DNA from: Melioribacteraceae bacterium
GTDB taxonomy: Bacteria; Bacteroidota; Ignavibacteria; Ignavibacteriales; Melioribacteraceae
NCBI GenBank assembly: GCA_022181065.1
Contig: BQMY01000074.1
Span: forward strand, 1-64,000
Length of the DNA stretch: 64,000 bases
Direction: 5' to 3'
A program made the position numbers and the translations under genes. This document shows, one piece after another, positions 1-8,396 of the stretch. The notes beneath the pieces are model-generated. The model saw only the letters and a list, made by a program, of their open reading frames with translations. It was not told the origin of the DNA and made no database searches. Position 1 is the stretch's first letter. Each line of letters starts with the position of its first letter.

Positions 1-56
1 CTTGTATTTTGCAAAATTTATCCCGCCAAGCGAGGGGAAGTAAAATATAGGCGCAC
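1..56. repeat. Direct repeat copy 1
   Basis: Positions 1-56 and 362-417 are identical over about 56 bases (beginning CTTGTATTTTGCAAAATTTA) and lie in the same orientation. The copy starts at the first base of the window, so it may extend further left. It is non-coding as far as I can tell. Confidence 0.85.
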
Positions 57-103
57 GAGTCGGGAGTGGGTACTGATACCACATTGTGGTAAAATAAAAG
101 AAA

Positions 104-131
104 CTGGATTCCGCATCAAGTGCGGAATGAC
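104..131. repeat. CTGGAT...ATGACA palindromic element
   Basis: A perfect inverted repeat, ATTCCGCA with a five-base loop and TGCGGAAT, is flanked by CTGG on one side and GACA on the other. The same formula recurs at 246-275 (opposite orientation) and 55757-55788, so this is one copy of a dispersed REP-like element. Confidence 0.6.
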
Positions 132-245
132 ATCCGCTGGATTGTTCGTCTTAATGAAACGATTTGGGTTGTGGGTTAACCTATAATCCCTCGTTATATC
201 AATTAAATCCCCAATCTGACAGATTAAATTATTCGTTTTTATTTT

Positions 246-275
246 TGTCATGCCCGAGCCCCATCGGGCATCCAG
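246..275. repeat. CTGGAT...ATGACA palindromic element, inverted copy
   Basis: ATGCCCGA and TCGGGCAT form a perfect 8-base stem with a six-base loop (250-271). Read on the minus strand the flanks are CTGG and GACA, the same as the element at 104-131. Confidence 0.6.
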
Positions 276-361
276 TCTTTTCAAAGCTGACCTCATCCCC
301 TGACCCCTTCTCCTTTATCTGTCGCGGCAGGAGGAGAAGAGGAACAAAAATTGATTTCCCC

Positions 362-417
362 CTTGTATTTTGCAAAATTTATCCCGCCAAGCGAGGGGAA
401 GTAAAATATAGGCGCAC
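362..417. repeat. Direct repeat copy 2
   Basis: This is the second copy of the direct repeat found at 1-56. The match breaks down after the shared GGCGCAC. The 360-base spacing with a distinct filler suggests a duplicated intergenic module rather than a transposon end. Confidence 0.85.
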
Positions 418-569
418 AAGTTCAGAAGGAGGGTCTTGAAGTAAAATACAATCTGCAAATTTTGCAATGAAATATAATTCAATAATAATTTCTTTTTCGT
501 ATATGTTTGTTGATAAATAATTAAGGGGTTCTTAATTTTGGTATCACTTTTATATTTCATGGAATAAGT

Positions 570-1064
570 ATGTCTAGTTTGATTGTAGTAAATAAAAAGA
601 AAAATGTTAAAGCACTTGTAATTTCGATATTGATTCCTTTGCTGGTTGGTTTTATTGCGGCTCAGCTAACTAGCGGAACATCCGAGATATATAAATCTCT
701 GGAACGACCTTCATTTGCTCCTCCCGGTATTGTATTCCCAATTGCGTGGACAATTTTATATATCCTTATGGGAATTGCCTATTACAGAATCTGGATGGTT
801 GGTCAGGAAGGATATAATATCAGATTGCAGAAGTTTTTTTATTTCGCACAATTATTCCTCAATTTTATATGGACACCAATCTTTTTTTACTTTGAGATGA
901 GAGGTTTGGCACTACTTGATATTATTCTGCTATTTTTAGTAGTCCTTATAACAATTGCGTTATTCAATAATCGTGACAAAATGAGCGCGAAGCTGTTAAT
1001 TCCGTATCTGTTGTGGATTATTTTCGCGATGGTATTGAATTATTCGGTGTGGAGTTTAAATTAG
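570..1064 (+). CDS. tspO: TspO/MBR family membrane protein
   Basis: This 164-residue protein belongs to the TspO/MBR (peripheral benzodiazepine receptor-like) family of five-helix membrane proteins, which bind porphyrins and other tetrapyrroles. The signature region ERPSFAPPGIVFPIAWTILY is present near residues 45-65, followed by tryptophan-containing helices and a C-terminal NYSVWSLN, all as in the family, and the length is usual. It has a GGAATAAGT sequence just before the ATG. It stands alone between a repeat region and a convergent gene, so its own context gives no hint about the ligand. The family call is firm; the physiological role is not known. Confidence 0.9.
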   Translation: MSSLIVVNKKKNVKALVISILIPLLVGFIAAQLTSGTSEIYKSLERPSFAPPGIVFPIAWTILYILMGIAYYRIWMVGQEGYNIRLQKFFYFAQLFLNFIWTPIFFYFEMRGLALLDIILLFLVVLITIALFNNRDKMSAKLLIPYLLWIIFAMVLNYSVWSLN

Positions 1065-1136
1065 TTTACATATGGTAAATGCGGGTAGTCTTCCGAAGCT
1101 GTACGCAGATTCTCGGAAGACTACTTCCAACTAAAA

Positions 1137-2216
1137 TTATTTAAATGAATATGTAACTGTTACTTCTGCTTTAATTCTTGAAAAATCTTTCACATTATCG
1201 GCTTTATCAGTTGCCCATCTGAAAGTAGGGCCAACATAAAGTGAACCTTTATCAGTCTTGACAACAGGATAGTTATATTTTGCCCAGATATAAGTGAAAG
1301 TATGTTCCTCGTCGCCTGCGGTGTATTTATCTGTTCTCGTTGCAAAATCGAACCACAATGTGAATGTTGCAGGACCTACAGGCATATCACCTCTTACTCT
1401 TGAGTAGAAGATTGAATACTCTGTTGTTCCAACTTTACTCTGACTACTTGTACCAACTACGGCAGAAAGTTTAACTCCACCAACTTCGGGTAATTTTACT
1501 ATACCACCAAGTGTGAGTGGTGCTGCTGTAGAATCGTTTGCCAGAGCGTACATTACAACCGGACTTACAGTAAAACCTCCTGCCGCAATATTATATCTCA
1601 ACATAAATGTATAGTTATCATGCTTGCTATATAGTTCATTTCCTGCCGGAGACTCAACGAACTTTCCTTCATTTCCGTCAAGATACGCGGAGTATTCAAA
1701 TTTGTTACCTGCCAAATTAAAATGACCGGTTGCACCAAACGCGCCATTCACACTAAACAGGGCGAAAGGAATATCTACAATTCTTGATGGATAATAATGG
1801 ATATCCAGCAGCGGGTTCTCAAGTCCGTTAACAGGCAATAAACCGGCCATTAAGCTCCAATCATCCTCTGAACGGCCAAAATAAAGGTTCATAAAATGAA
1901 CTCCGGGACGAATCGCGCCTTCTATAGAACCGGGGATTCTGTACTCGGTTCTTTCAAAACCGGCAAAAGCAAATGAACCATATCCTGCATGCGCAAGTTG
2001 TGTTTGGAAAAACCAGTTTTGATCCAGTTCAGATCGTACATTCAATCTTGCTCTGTAAAGATAATGGAAGTCATAAGTACTGTTTGCGAAGTTACCTTGA
2101 TCAATAGCATCGTATCTTGGTCTAACAACAGCATCACCAAATATCTTGATATTCTGCGCGCTAATTATTGAACTTAATACGAATAAAATCAGAGCTAAAG
2201 ATTTAATATTTTTCAT
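1137..2216 (-). CDS. Predicted outer membrane beta-barrel (porin-like) protein
   Basis: The 359-residue product starts with a signal peptide (MKNIKSLALILFVLSSIISA) followed by QNIKIFGDAVVRPRYD, then alternating hydrophobic and polar strands rich in Y, F, W and G. The chain ends in VTYSFK, close to the aromatic C-terminus of outer membrane barrels. The many aromatic residues and short acidic turns resemble alginate-export or phosphate-selective porins. I cannot name the substrate. It is a single gene, convergent with tspO and divergent from the tricorn-type protease. The barrel call is from pattern only. Confidence 0.65.
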   Translation of the reverse strand: MKNIKSLALILFVLSSIISAQNIKIFGDAVVRPRYDAIDQGNFANSTYDFHYLYRARLNVRSELDQNWFFQTQLAHAGYGSFAFAGFERTEYRIPGSIEGAIRPGVHFMNLYFGRSEDDWSLMAGLLPVNGLENPLLDIHYYPSRIVDIPFALFSVNGAFGATGHFNLAGNKFEYSAYLDGNEGKFVESPAGNELYSKHDNYTFMLRYNIAAGGFTVSPVVMYALANDSTAAPLTLGGIVKLPEVGGVKLSAVVGTSSQSKVGTTEYSIFYSRVRGDMPVGPATFTLWFDFATRTDKYTAGDEEHTFTYIWAKYNYPVVKTDKGSLYVGPTFRWATDKADNVKDFSRIKAEVTVTYSFK

Positions 2217-2384
2217 TGCAGCCTCATAAGATTAAAAAATCATTAAGTATTGAATTATCGTTGAAAAAGTAAAAAATTTAAATACAAAATAATCTAATCT
2301 GCGAGAATTGAAACTTTTTCCTTATACTTGCGTCAAAAAGAATCATGTAAAATCTATCTAAAAACCATAATCAGGGGAGAAAAA

Positions 2385-5300
2385 ATGAGAAAATTCTTTC
2401 TATTCCTCATTTTCACATCATTAACCTTCGTTATTACCGCTCAAACCAATCCGTTATTAAGACAACCCTCACTGAATAAATCAGGTACAAAAGTTGCCTT
2501 TTCGCTTCAGGGAGATATATGGACTGTATCATTTAGCGGTGGAGAAGCAAAGAGATTAACAATTCATGAAGCATACGAGTCGGGTCCGATATGGAGCCCT
2601 GACGGAAAACATATCGCATTTGAAAGTACCCGATTCGGCAACAGTGATATTTTTGTGACTGATGCCTCAGGTGTTACCCCAACTCGCTTAACTTTTCATT
2701 CTGCCGGTGATAACCTGACCGGTTGGGCCGGAAATGAGGCCCTTCTTTTCAGCACCGAAAGGGTTTACAATAAAGTTCATTGGGATCCCGAAATACACAA
2801 AGTCAGCGTAAGTGGTGGTACTCCGGAACGCATACTTGACGCATATGGTAATTATGCGGTTGAATCACCCGACGGTAAATTTATTGCCTTCGTTAAAGGT
2901 GCTTGCCGGGTAGCGCGTGAAGATTACAGAGGCTCCGCGAATAAAAATGTGTGGCTATATGTTAAATCTACAGGCAAATACGTACAATTAACTGATTTCG
3001 ATGGTAACGATTTTCTTCCTCAGTGGGCCGGAAATACTCTTTTCTATATTAGTGCTTCCGCGGGAAAATATAATATTTTCAAAATGAACATAAATGATAA
3101 CGGAACGGCAAACGGAGCGTCTGCTCAGGTTACCAGTTTCAAGGATTTTGGTGTAAGGCATTTTAGCGTTAGCGCTGATGGAAAAAAAATCGCGGCCGAA
3201 TTTGGTGGAGATATTTACACGATCACTGATGGTGGTTCTCCAAAAACATTAGCGGTTGAAGTTCCTTCAGATTATAAATTTGATCCTGTTGAAAGAAAAA
3301 CCGTAAGTAGTGGCGCTTCCGATTTTTCAGTTTCACCCGACGGGAAATATATCGCTCTTGTTGCCGACGGTGAAGTTTTTGTCACAGAAAATGATAAGGA
3401 TGAATCACGCGCGGTAAATATTTCCAACCACCCGTATCGCGATCAGTATGTCCAGTGGATAAGCGATTCCACTCTTATATTTGTTTCTGATCGTGACGGT
3501 CAATTCGATATCTACATGGCAAAATCAGCCGATGAAGATGAAACTGACCTGTTCAAAACATTGAAGCGTGAAATAGTGAGAATAACTGACACAGATGTTG
3601 ATGAAGCGTGGCCGGTAGTTTCACCAGACTATAAAAAAGTAGCGTACGAAAGAGGTCTCGGTACACTCGTAGTTGCTGATATCAGTGATGACGGCTCTCT
3701 TGGTAATGAAATTGTACTCCTTGAAGGCTGGGGAGAACCGGGCAATGTTTCATGGAGTCCTGACAGTAAATGGTTAGCATATTCACATGATGACCTTTAT
3801 TATAATTCGGAAATATTTATTCATCCCGCTGACAATAGTTCAGAAAGAGTAAATGTAACGATGCATCCAAAGGGTGACTATTCTCCGTCGTGGAGTGCTG
3901 ATGGTTCGAAACTAGCGTTTATCTCTGAAAGGAATAACCGTGATAATGATGTCTGGTTCGTTTGGCTGAAAAAATCAGACTGGCTGCAGGCAAAAGAAGA
4001 TCTTGAAGATGAAGACGAAGAAAAGTCCAAAAGCAAAAAAGAAGATAAAGACAGCACAAAGAGTAATGATATCGTAATTGATTTTGATGGTATTCATGAA
4101 AGATTGACACAAGTAACCACCTTCCCCGGAAACGAAGGCTCTCCGGTATTCGATAAAGATGGTGAAAATATCTATTTCGTCATGAATTCTACAACAGGTA
4201 CTTCCGACAGAAATATTTTCAAGATCACATGGGACAGAAAAGACCTTACCCAAATTACTAAAGGAAAAACTTCCCCTTCATCTCTACAGGCTGATAAGGA
4301 GGGGAAGAATATTTACTTCCTGAAAAGAGGTGGATCAATTCAAAAACTCGCTACCTCAAAAGACAAAGCTGAACCCATTCCTTACAAGGGTAAAATGGTC
4401 TTGAACCATCCCGAAATCAGAAACCAGGTTTTTGAGGAAGGATGGAGAGCGTTGAATATGTATTTCTACGATCCTAAATTCCACGGCTGGGATTTTGAAG
4501 ACCTGAAAGATAAATATAAACCAATTGCTGACAGAGCAACTACTTATGAGGATTTCCGTTATATCTATAATATCATGTTAGGTCAGTTGAATGCAAGTCA
4601 TATGGGTCTTTACGGCTCAGGTCCGGAAGATACACAAAAAGACAGAACCGGCAGAATTGGTGTAGAAGTTAAACCGGCCTCCAGTGGCGTCGAAATAACT
4701 CATGTTGTTCCGGGTACACCGGCACAAAGAGAAGAAAGTACTCTCAACATCGGTGATGTAATTCTTTCTGTCGATGGCGAAGAAATAAAAAGCTCAACCA
4801 ACTTTTATGAGCTGATGGCAAATACTTCAGGTGAAAAGGTGTTGCTTGAGGTAGAAAGAAAAGGTGGTGATACAGAAGAAGTTGTTATCCGTCCAAAATC
4901 TTCAATTGGTACTCAATTATATGAAGAATGGGTATCGAGCCGTAAAAAACTTACCGAGAAATACTCAAATGGCAGACTTGGATATATTCATATTAGAGGC
5001 ATGGATATTAACAGCTTTGAAAGATTTGAGCGTGAGCTAATGGCAAGTGGATATGGCAAGGAAGGTATCGTTATAGACGTTAGATTTAACGGCGGCGGCT
5101 GGACTACAGATTATCTTATGACTGTCCTTAACGTAAGACAACACGCATACACAATCCCTCGTGGCGCGGTTAAAGACCTCGACAAGGAAAATCAAAAATA
5201 TTCACAATATTATCCTTACGGTGAACGTTTGCCTTACGCCGCATGGGTAAAACCATCTATCGCGATGTGTAACTCCATGAGCTACTCAAACGCGGAAATC

Positions 5301-5585
5301 TTCTCTCACGCATACAAAACATTGGGCATTGGTAAACTTGTTGGTGAAACAACCTTCGGAGCTGTGATCTCTACCTGGGGTCGCGGTTTGCAAGGTGGAT
5401 CATTTGTAAGATTGCCCAGAAGAGCATGGTATGTTAAAGCTACTGGTGAAAACATGGAAAAAGTTGGCGCGCAGCCTCATTTTGAGCTACAAAACGCACC
5501 CGATCAAGACTTTTTCGGTGACGACGCCCAGCTCCAGAAAGCTGTTGATGAATTATTGAAACAAATTGACGGTACACAGAATTAA
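2385..5585 (+). CDS. Tricorn-type S41 family protease
   Basis: The protein has an N-terminal signal peptide (MRKFFLFLIFTSLTFVITAQ), a long WD40/PD40 beta-propeller section (about residues 25-680) with repeated SPDGK-type turns, a PDZ domain near 750-840 and a C-terminal S41 peptidase domain. Tricorn catalytic elements can be seen: Ser738-His739 (NASHMG), a nucleophile Ser968 in SYSNAE, and GENMEKVGAQP near the end. An acidic/lysine-rich insert lies near residues 545-570. I chose the ATG at 2385 over an upstream in-frame ATG at 2328 because it has an AGGGGAG ribosome site and starts the signal peptide. It is probably an envelope peptidase for peptides or misfolded proteins. Confidence 0.9.
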   Translation: MRKFFLFLIFTSLTFVITAQTNPLLRQPSLNKSGTKVAFSLQGDIWTVSFSGGEAKRLTIHEAYESGPIWSPDGKHIAFESTRFGNSDIFVTDASGVTPTRLTFHSAGDNLTGWAGNEALLFSTERVYNKVHWDPEIHKVSVSGGTPERILDAYGNYAVESPDGKFIAFVKGACRVAREDYRGSANKNVWLYVKSTGKYVQLTDFDGNDFLPQWAGNTLFYISASAGKYNIFKMNINDNGTANGASAQVTSFKDFGVRHFSVSADGKKIAAEFGGDIYTITDGGSPKTLAVEVPSDYKFDPVERKTVSSGASDFSVSPDGKYIALVADGEVFVTENDKDESRAVNISNHPYRDQYVQWISDSTLIFVSDRDGQFDIYMAKSADEDETDLFKTLKREIVRITDTDVDEAWPVVSPDYKKVAYERGLGTLVVADISDDGSLGNEIVLLEGWGEPGNVSWSPDSKWLAYSHDDLYYNSEIFIHPADNSSERVNVTMHPKGDYSPSWSADGSKLAFISERNNRDNDVWFVWLKKSDWLQAKEDLEDEDEEKSKSKKEDKDSTKSNDIVIDFDGIHERLTQVTTFPGNEGSPVFDKDGENIYFVMNSTTGTSDRNIFKITWDRKDLTQITKGKTSPSSLQADKEGKNIYFLKRGGSIQKLATSKDKAEPIPYKGKMVLNHPEIRNQVFEEGWRALNMYFYDPKFHGWDFEDLKDKYKPIADRATTYEDFRYIYNIMLGQLNASHMGLYGSGPEDTQKDRTGRIGVEVKPASSGVEITHVVPGTPAQREESTLNIGDVILSVDGEEIKSSTNFYELMANTSGEKVLLEVERKGGDTEEVVIRPKSSIGTQLYEEWVSSRKKLTEKYSNGRLGYIHIRGMDINSFERFERELMASGYGKEGIVIDVRFNGGGWTTDYLMTVLNVRQHAYTIPRGAVKDLDKENQKYSQYYPYGERLPYAAWVKPSIAMCNSMSYSNAEIFSHAYKTLGIGKLVGETTFGAVISTWGRGLQGGSFVRLPRRAWYVKATGENMEKVGAQPHFELQNAPDQDFFGDDAQLQKAVDELLKQIDGTQN

Positions 5586-5588
5586 TAA

Positions 5589-5619
5589 AAAAGCGGCTCC
5601 CAATTCAGGAGCCGCTTTT
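5589..5619. terminator. Bidirectional rho-independent terminator
   Basis: A perfect stem GCGGCTCC/GGAGCCGC with a seven-base loop is flanked by AAAA and TTTT, so it can work in both directions. It separates the convergent tricorn-type protease and DUF3160 genes. Confidence 0.9.
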
Positions 5620-5649
5620 AATTTATCTTTCTTGACTAAAGACTAACAA

Positions 5650-8196
5650 CTATTTAACAAGATTCATTTTGCCGGCTTTCAATTTATCCCCGACACGAAC
5701 TTCATATATATAAACTCCACTGGAAACATGCTGTCCCGTGCTGTTGGTACCATCCCATTTGCTAACATAATTGCCCGCCGGTAAATTATTGTTTACTAAA
5801 GTTGTGATGAGTTTTCCGGTAATATCATAAACCTTTAGTTCAACTTTGCTGTTCGTAAGATTATATGGTATTGAGTAAGAAATATAGGTTGATGGATTAA
5901 ACGGGTTAGGATAATTGGCAACGAGAATTTCAGTTTCGGGGATAATAGATTCGTCTTCTGTTTCAAGACTTGTGATCAGGTGTGCACCAGCAGCCATCAT
6001 TTCACCGTTTTCATCCGCAAGGTAAATGTTCACCCATTCCGGTCGTGATGCCTGACTCATATATTGGTCAGTCCATTCATCATCATTTATCCGCTTGAAG
6101 TTTGTTGTGGTATATTCATGGTAACTTGCTACAGGTCCGACAAAAGCGATGTTTTCACCCGATGGATGTTCGGCAACCACTACTGCCAGATCAATTGGTC
6201 CCGTTCCTGCGTGGGCAACCCAACCGACAGGAGAACCACCCTCATCTGTGGGAGAGGTATGATAATCCGCGACAATATAGTCCTGCGTGGTGAATGGAAG
6301 AAAGTCGTTCATCCATGCACTCAGGAATAGTTTTGGATACCATCCTGTATAAGGTGGCTCATTATATGTTACCAAATTTTCATAAAGCATTGAATGAAGG
6401 AATGATATTTCTTCATCAGTTAGTGATTCACCTGAAAGCTCTTTTGCCGCAACCGAGGCTAACGTATCGCAAACAGAACTGAAATGTTCAAAGTAGGCGA
6501 TTGTCATATCCATGTTGTAAGGTGAAAAATCGATCAATTCAAAATTATCGGCAATTTCCTGCATCGATGATTTCATCCAGTTAAAAAATTCAGGATCAGG
6601 TTCAACATAACTGTACGGATAAGAACAAACTACTCCGCCTGTATAAGACTGTTTTGCATACAACAGGTTATCATGACGCAGTTCTGTCCAGCTTGATAGT
6701 TGAGAATTCATTTTTTCCTGCCACCATGCAGCGGATTGCATAAACTGGGGTAACTCATCGCGTACTTCGGGCGGATTGAGTTTCCTGATCGCGTTCAGCC
6801 ACATATAATAAATTGAGCTTTTCCAATGCTCTTCGTCATAAGAATCGACAAGATATCTCACTGCCGCAAGATTGGTGCTATACTTGTATTCCTCCAATTC
6901 CGGTTGAAGTAATTGAGCGGAGGCATCATTACCGAGAGAAAATAAAATATCGAGTGTTGACGGAAGCATCCGTTTAATTTCAACTCCATTAAATTTTATT
7001 TTGTCGAAAACCACACTTCCTGTCACATAGGAATCAACAACAAATCGTTGTCCGAGCAGCATAAACGCAGATGCGGGTGTAATTTCCCCCGGATCCATGG
7101 GATTGTTGATCATTATCTGCGATAAAATTTTCTGAGCGGCAAAATCGTTTGTGAGTAATGATTCCTGGAACTCAACTACTTTTGCCGAATCGAGTAGTTG
7201 ATAAGCGGCAGTAACATTTACATCAGCGAGTACCGCGTTAAGATTCGCGAGTGTTACATTATCCTGTTCCCCGACAAAATACGCTATGATATCTTCGAAC
7301 TCCTGAAGATTGTCGCCAATCCCGGATAATTCTGCAAGTTCTGATATAATACAAGCATCGATAACCTGCCGTTTTACATCGGCGAAAGTTGGTTTCGGTA
7401 TCATTCCTTCAGGTGAAGTGAGGTATAATTCAGTTCTGCCGAGCCACATCATTCCCCTGAAGTAATTTTCAAGTTCGGGATATATTTCACTTATGTAATG
7501 CCCGCGCGGTGTAAACTGACTAAAATCAATTTTTCGCGGTGTTTCGGCAAACAGCGGATATTCAACGACTCCCTCAGAATAGACGTAATTCAACAAAGTG
7601 CTGATCTCAGCGCTGTTTTCATCATAAACCGGTAATACATTCGCGCCAAGAAGTAATAGCGGTACGGTAACGTAAATATCAACATCCCTGAGTGATTGTT
7701 CCAGTTCCGGGAATGGTGTATAAAGTTGAGCCAATTCCGGTAATTTTGAATGGATGCCTTGCAGAATTTGCTGCAGAAGCGGTAACATTTTTTCATACTC
7801 AACCTGCATAAGGGTCAGATCGTATGAGCGGTGAAACGCGTGCAGAATTGCGTCAGCCGAGATAAAAACAGGTAAATCCTTGTGATAAATATCGATCATC
7901 TGCTGCCCGAAAGTCTCCTTCGCGAGGCGTTCACTCACCATAAATCCATTGTTACTCAACAACTCTTTTTCATCAGCGGTAAGTGAATATTTTTGAACAA
8001 TCGTATCGTAGTAAAGGACATCATCATTATTCAGGTTAAAATCGCTGAGAAAAATCCCCGCATTATGCATATTGATTAGCTCTTCAGGAACCATATTCCG
8101 GTTATTATGAAGGAAGTTGCTGTATTCTTCAACCGAGAAAGTTTGCGCAAAACCAGAAACAGCAATTAGCAACAAGAGAAGTATAATTTTTTTCAC
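5650..8196 (-). CDS. DUF3160 domain protein with T9SS sorting tail
   Basis: The 848-residue protein has a signal peptide (MKKIILLLLLIAVSGFAQ) and a large helical body with HKDLPVFISADAILHAFHRSYD near residue 105-125, which matches the DUF3160 family of unknown function. The last 85 residues form a T9SS type A sorting domain (ANYPNPFNPSTYISYS, then GVYIYEVRVG and KMNLVK), so the protein should cross the outer membrane and be released or anchored on the surface. The start codon is GTG with AGGGGG five bases upstream. It is transcribed alone. The export prediction is strong; the function of the body is unknown. Confidence 0.85.
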   Translation of the reverse strand: MKKIILLLLLIAVSGFAQTFSVEEYSNFLHNNRNMVPEELINMHNAGIFLSDFNLNNDDVLYYDTIVQKYSLTADEKELLSNNGFMVSERLAKETFGQQMIDIYHKDLPVFISADAILHAFHRSYDLTLMQVEYEKMLPLLQQILQGIHSKLPELAQLYTPFPELEQSLRDVDIYVTVPLLLLGANVLPVYDENSAEISTLLNYVYSEGVVEYPLFAETPRKIDFSQFTPRGHYISEIYPELENYFRGMMWLGRTELYLTSPEGMIPKPTFADVKRQVIDACIISELAELSGIGDNLQEFEDIIAYFVGEQDNVTLANLNAVLADVNVTAAYQLLDSAKVVEFQESLLTNDFAAQKILSQIMINNPMDPGEITPASAFMLLGQRFVVDSYVTGSVVFDKIKFNGVEIKRMLPSTLDILFSLGNDASAQLLQPELEEYKYSTNLAAVRYLVDSYDEEHWKSSIYYMWLNAIRKLNPPEVRDELPQFMQSAAWWQEKMNSQLSSWTELRHDNLLYAKQSYTGGVVCSYPYSYVEPDPEFFNWMKSSMQEIADNFELIDFSPYNMDMTIAYFEHFSSVCDTLASVAAKELSGESLTDEEISFLHSMLYENLVTYNEPPYTGWYPKLFLSAWMNDFLPFTTQDYIVADYHTSPTDEGGSPVGWVAHAGTGPIDLAVVVAEHPSGENIAFVGPVASYHEYTTTNFKRINDDEWTDQYMSQASRPEWVNIYLADENGEMMAAGAHLITSLETEDESIIPETEILVANYPNPFNPSTYISYSIPYNLTNSKVELKVYDITGKLITTLVNNNLPAGNYVSKWDGTNSTGQHVSSGVYIYEVRVGDKLKAGKMNLVK

Positions 8197-8396
8197 TTTT
8201 CCCCCTAAAAAGTTTGATTATAATTCAAAATACAATTTTTGTTCGTGGATGTAAACCTCTTTTTTCGGTATTTATTTTTGCCCCTTCTTTTTCTAAATTC
8301 CCCCCAAAAAAATAAGGAATAAACGATTGTTTTATTCCATTTTTAGCTATTTTTACGATCAGACTTTTATTAACCGTTACAAATGCAGGAATTTAC

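Larger units (their letters stand above)
1..569. other. Gene-free, repeat-rich left edge
   Basis: I see no convincing gene here; the short open frames run through repeats and have no protein character. The stretch holds a direct repeat (1-56 and 362-417) and two GC-rich palindromes (104-131 and 246-275), each annotated separately. The last 100 bases before the tspO-like gene are AT-rich and probably carry its promoter, but I could not pick out a convincing one. Confidence 0.7.

Noticed and set aside
164-439. Open frames across the left-edge repeats
   Set aside because: They run through palindromes and a direct repeat, and the same repeats are non-coding elsewhere in the window.
2307-2330. 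Bacteroidota-type promoter (TTG ... TAnnTTTG-like) before the tricorn-type gene
   Set aside because: TATACTTG is close to the -7 element, but the distance to the TTG is only 12 bases instead of about 19.
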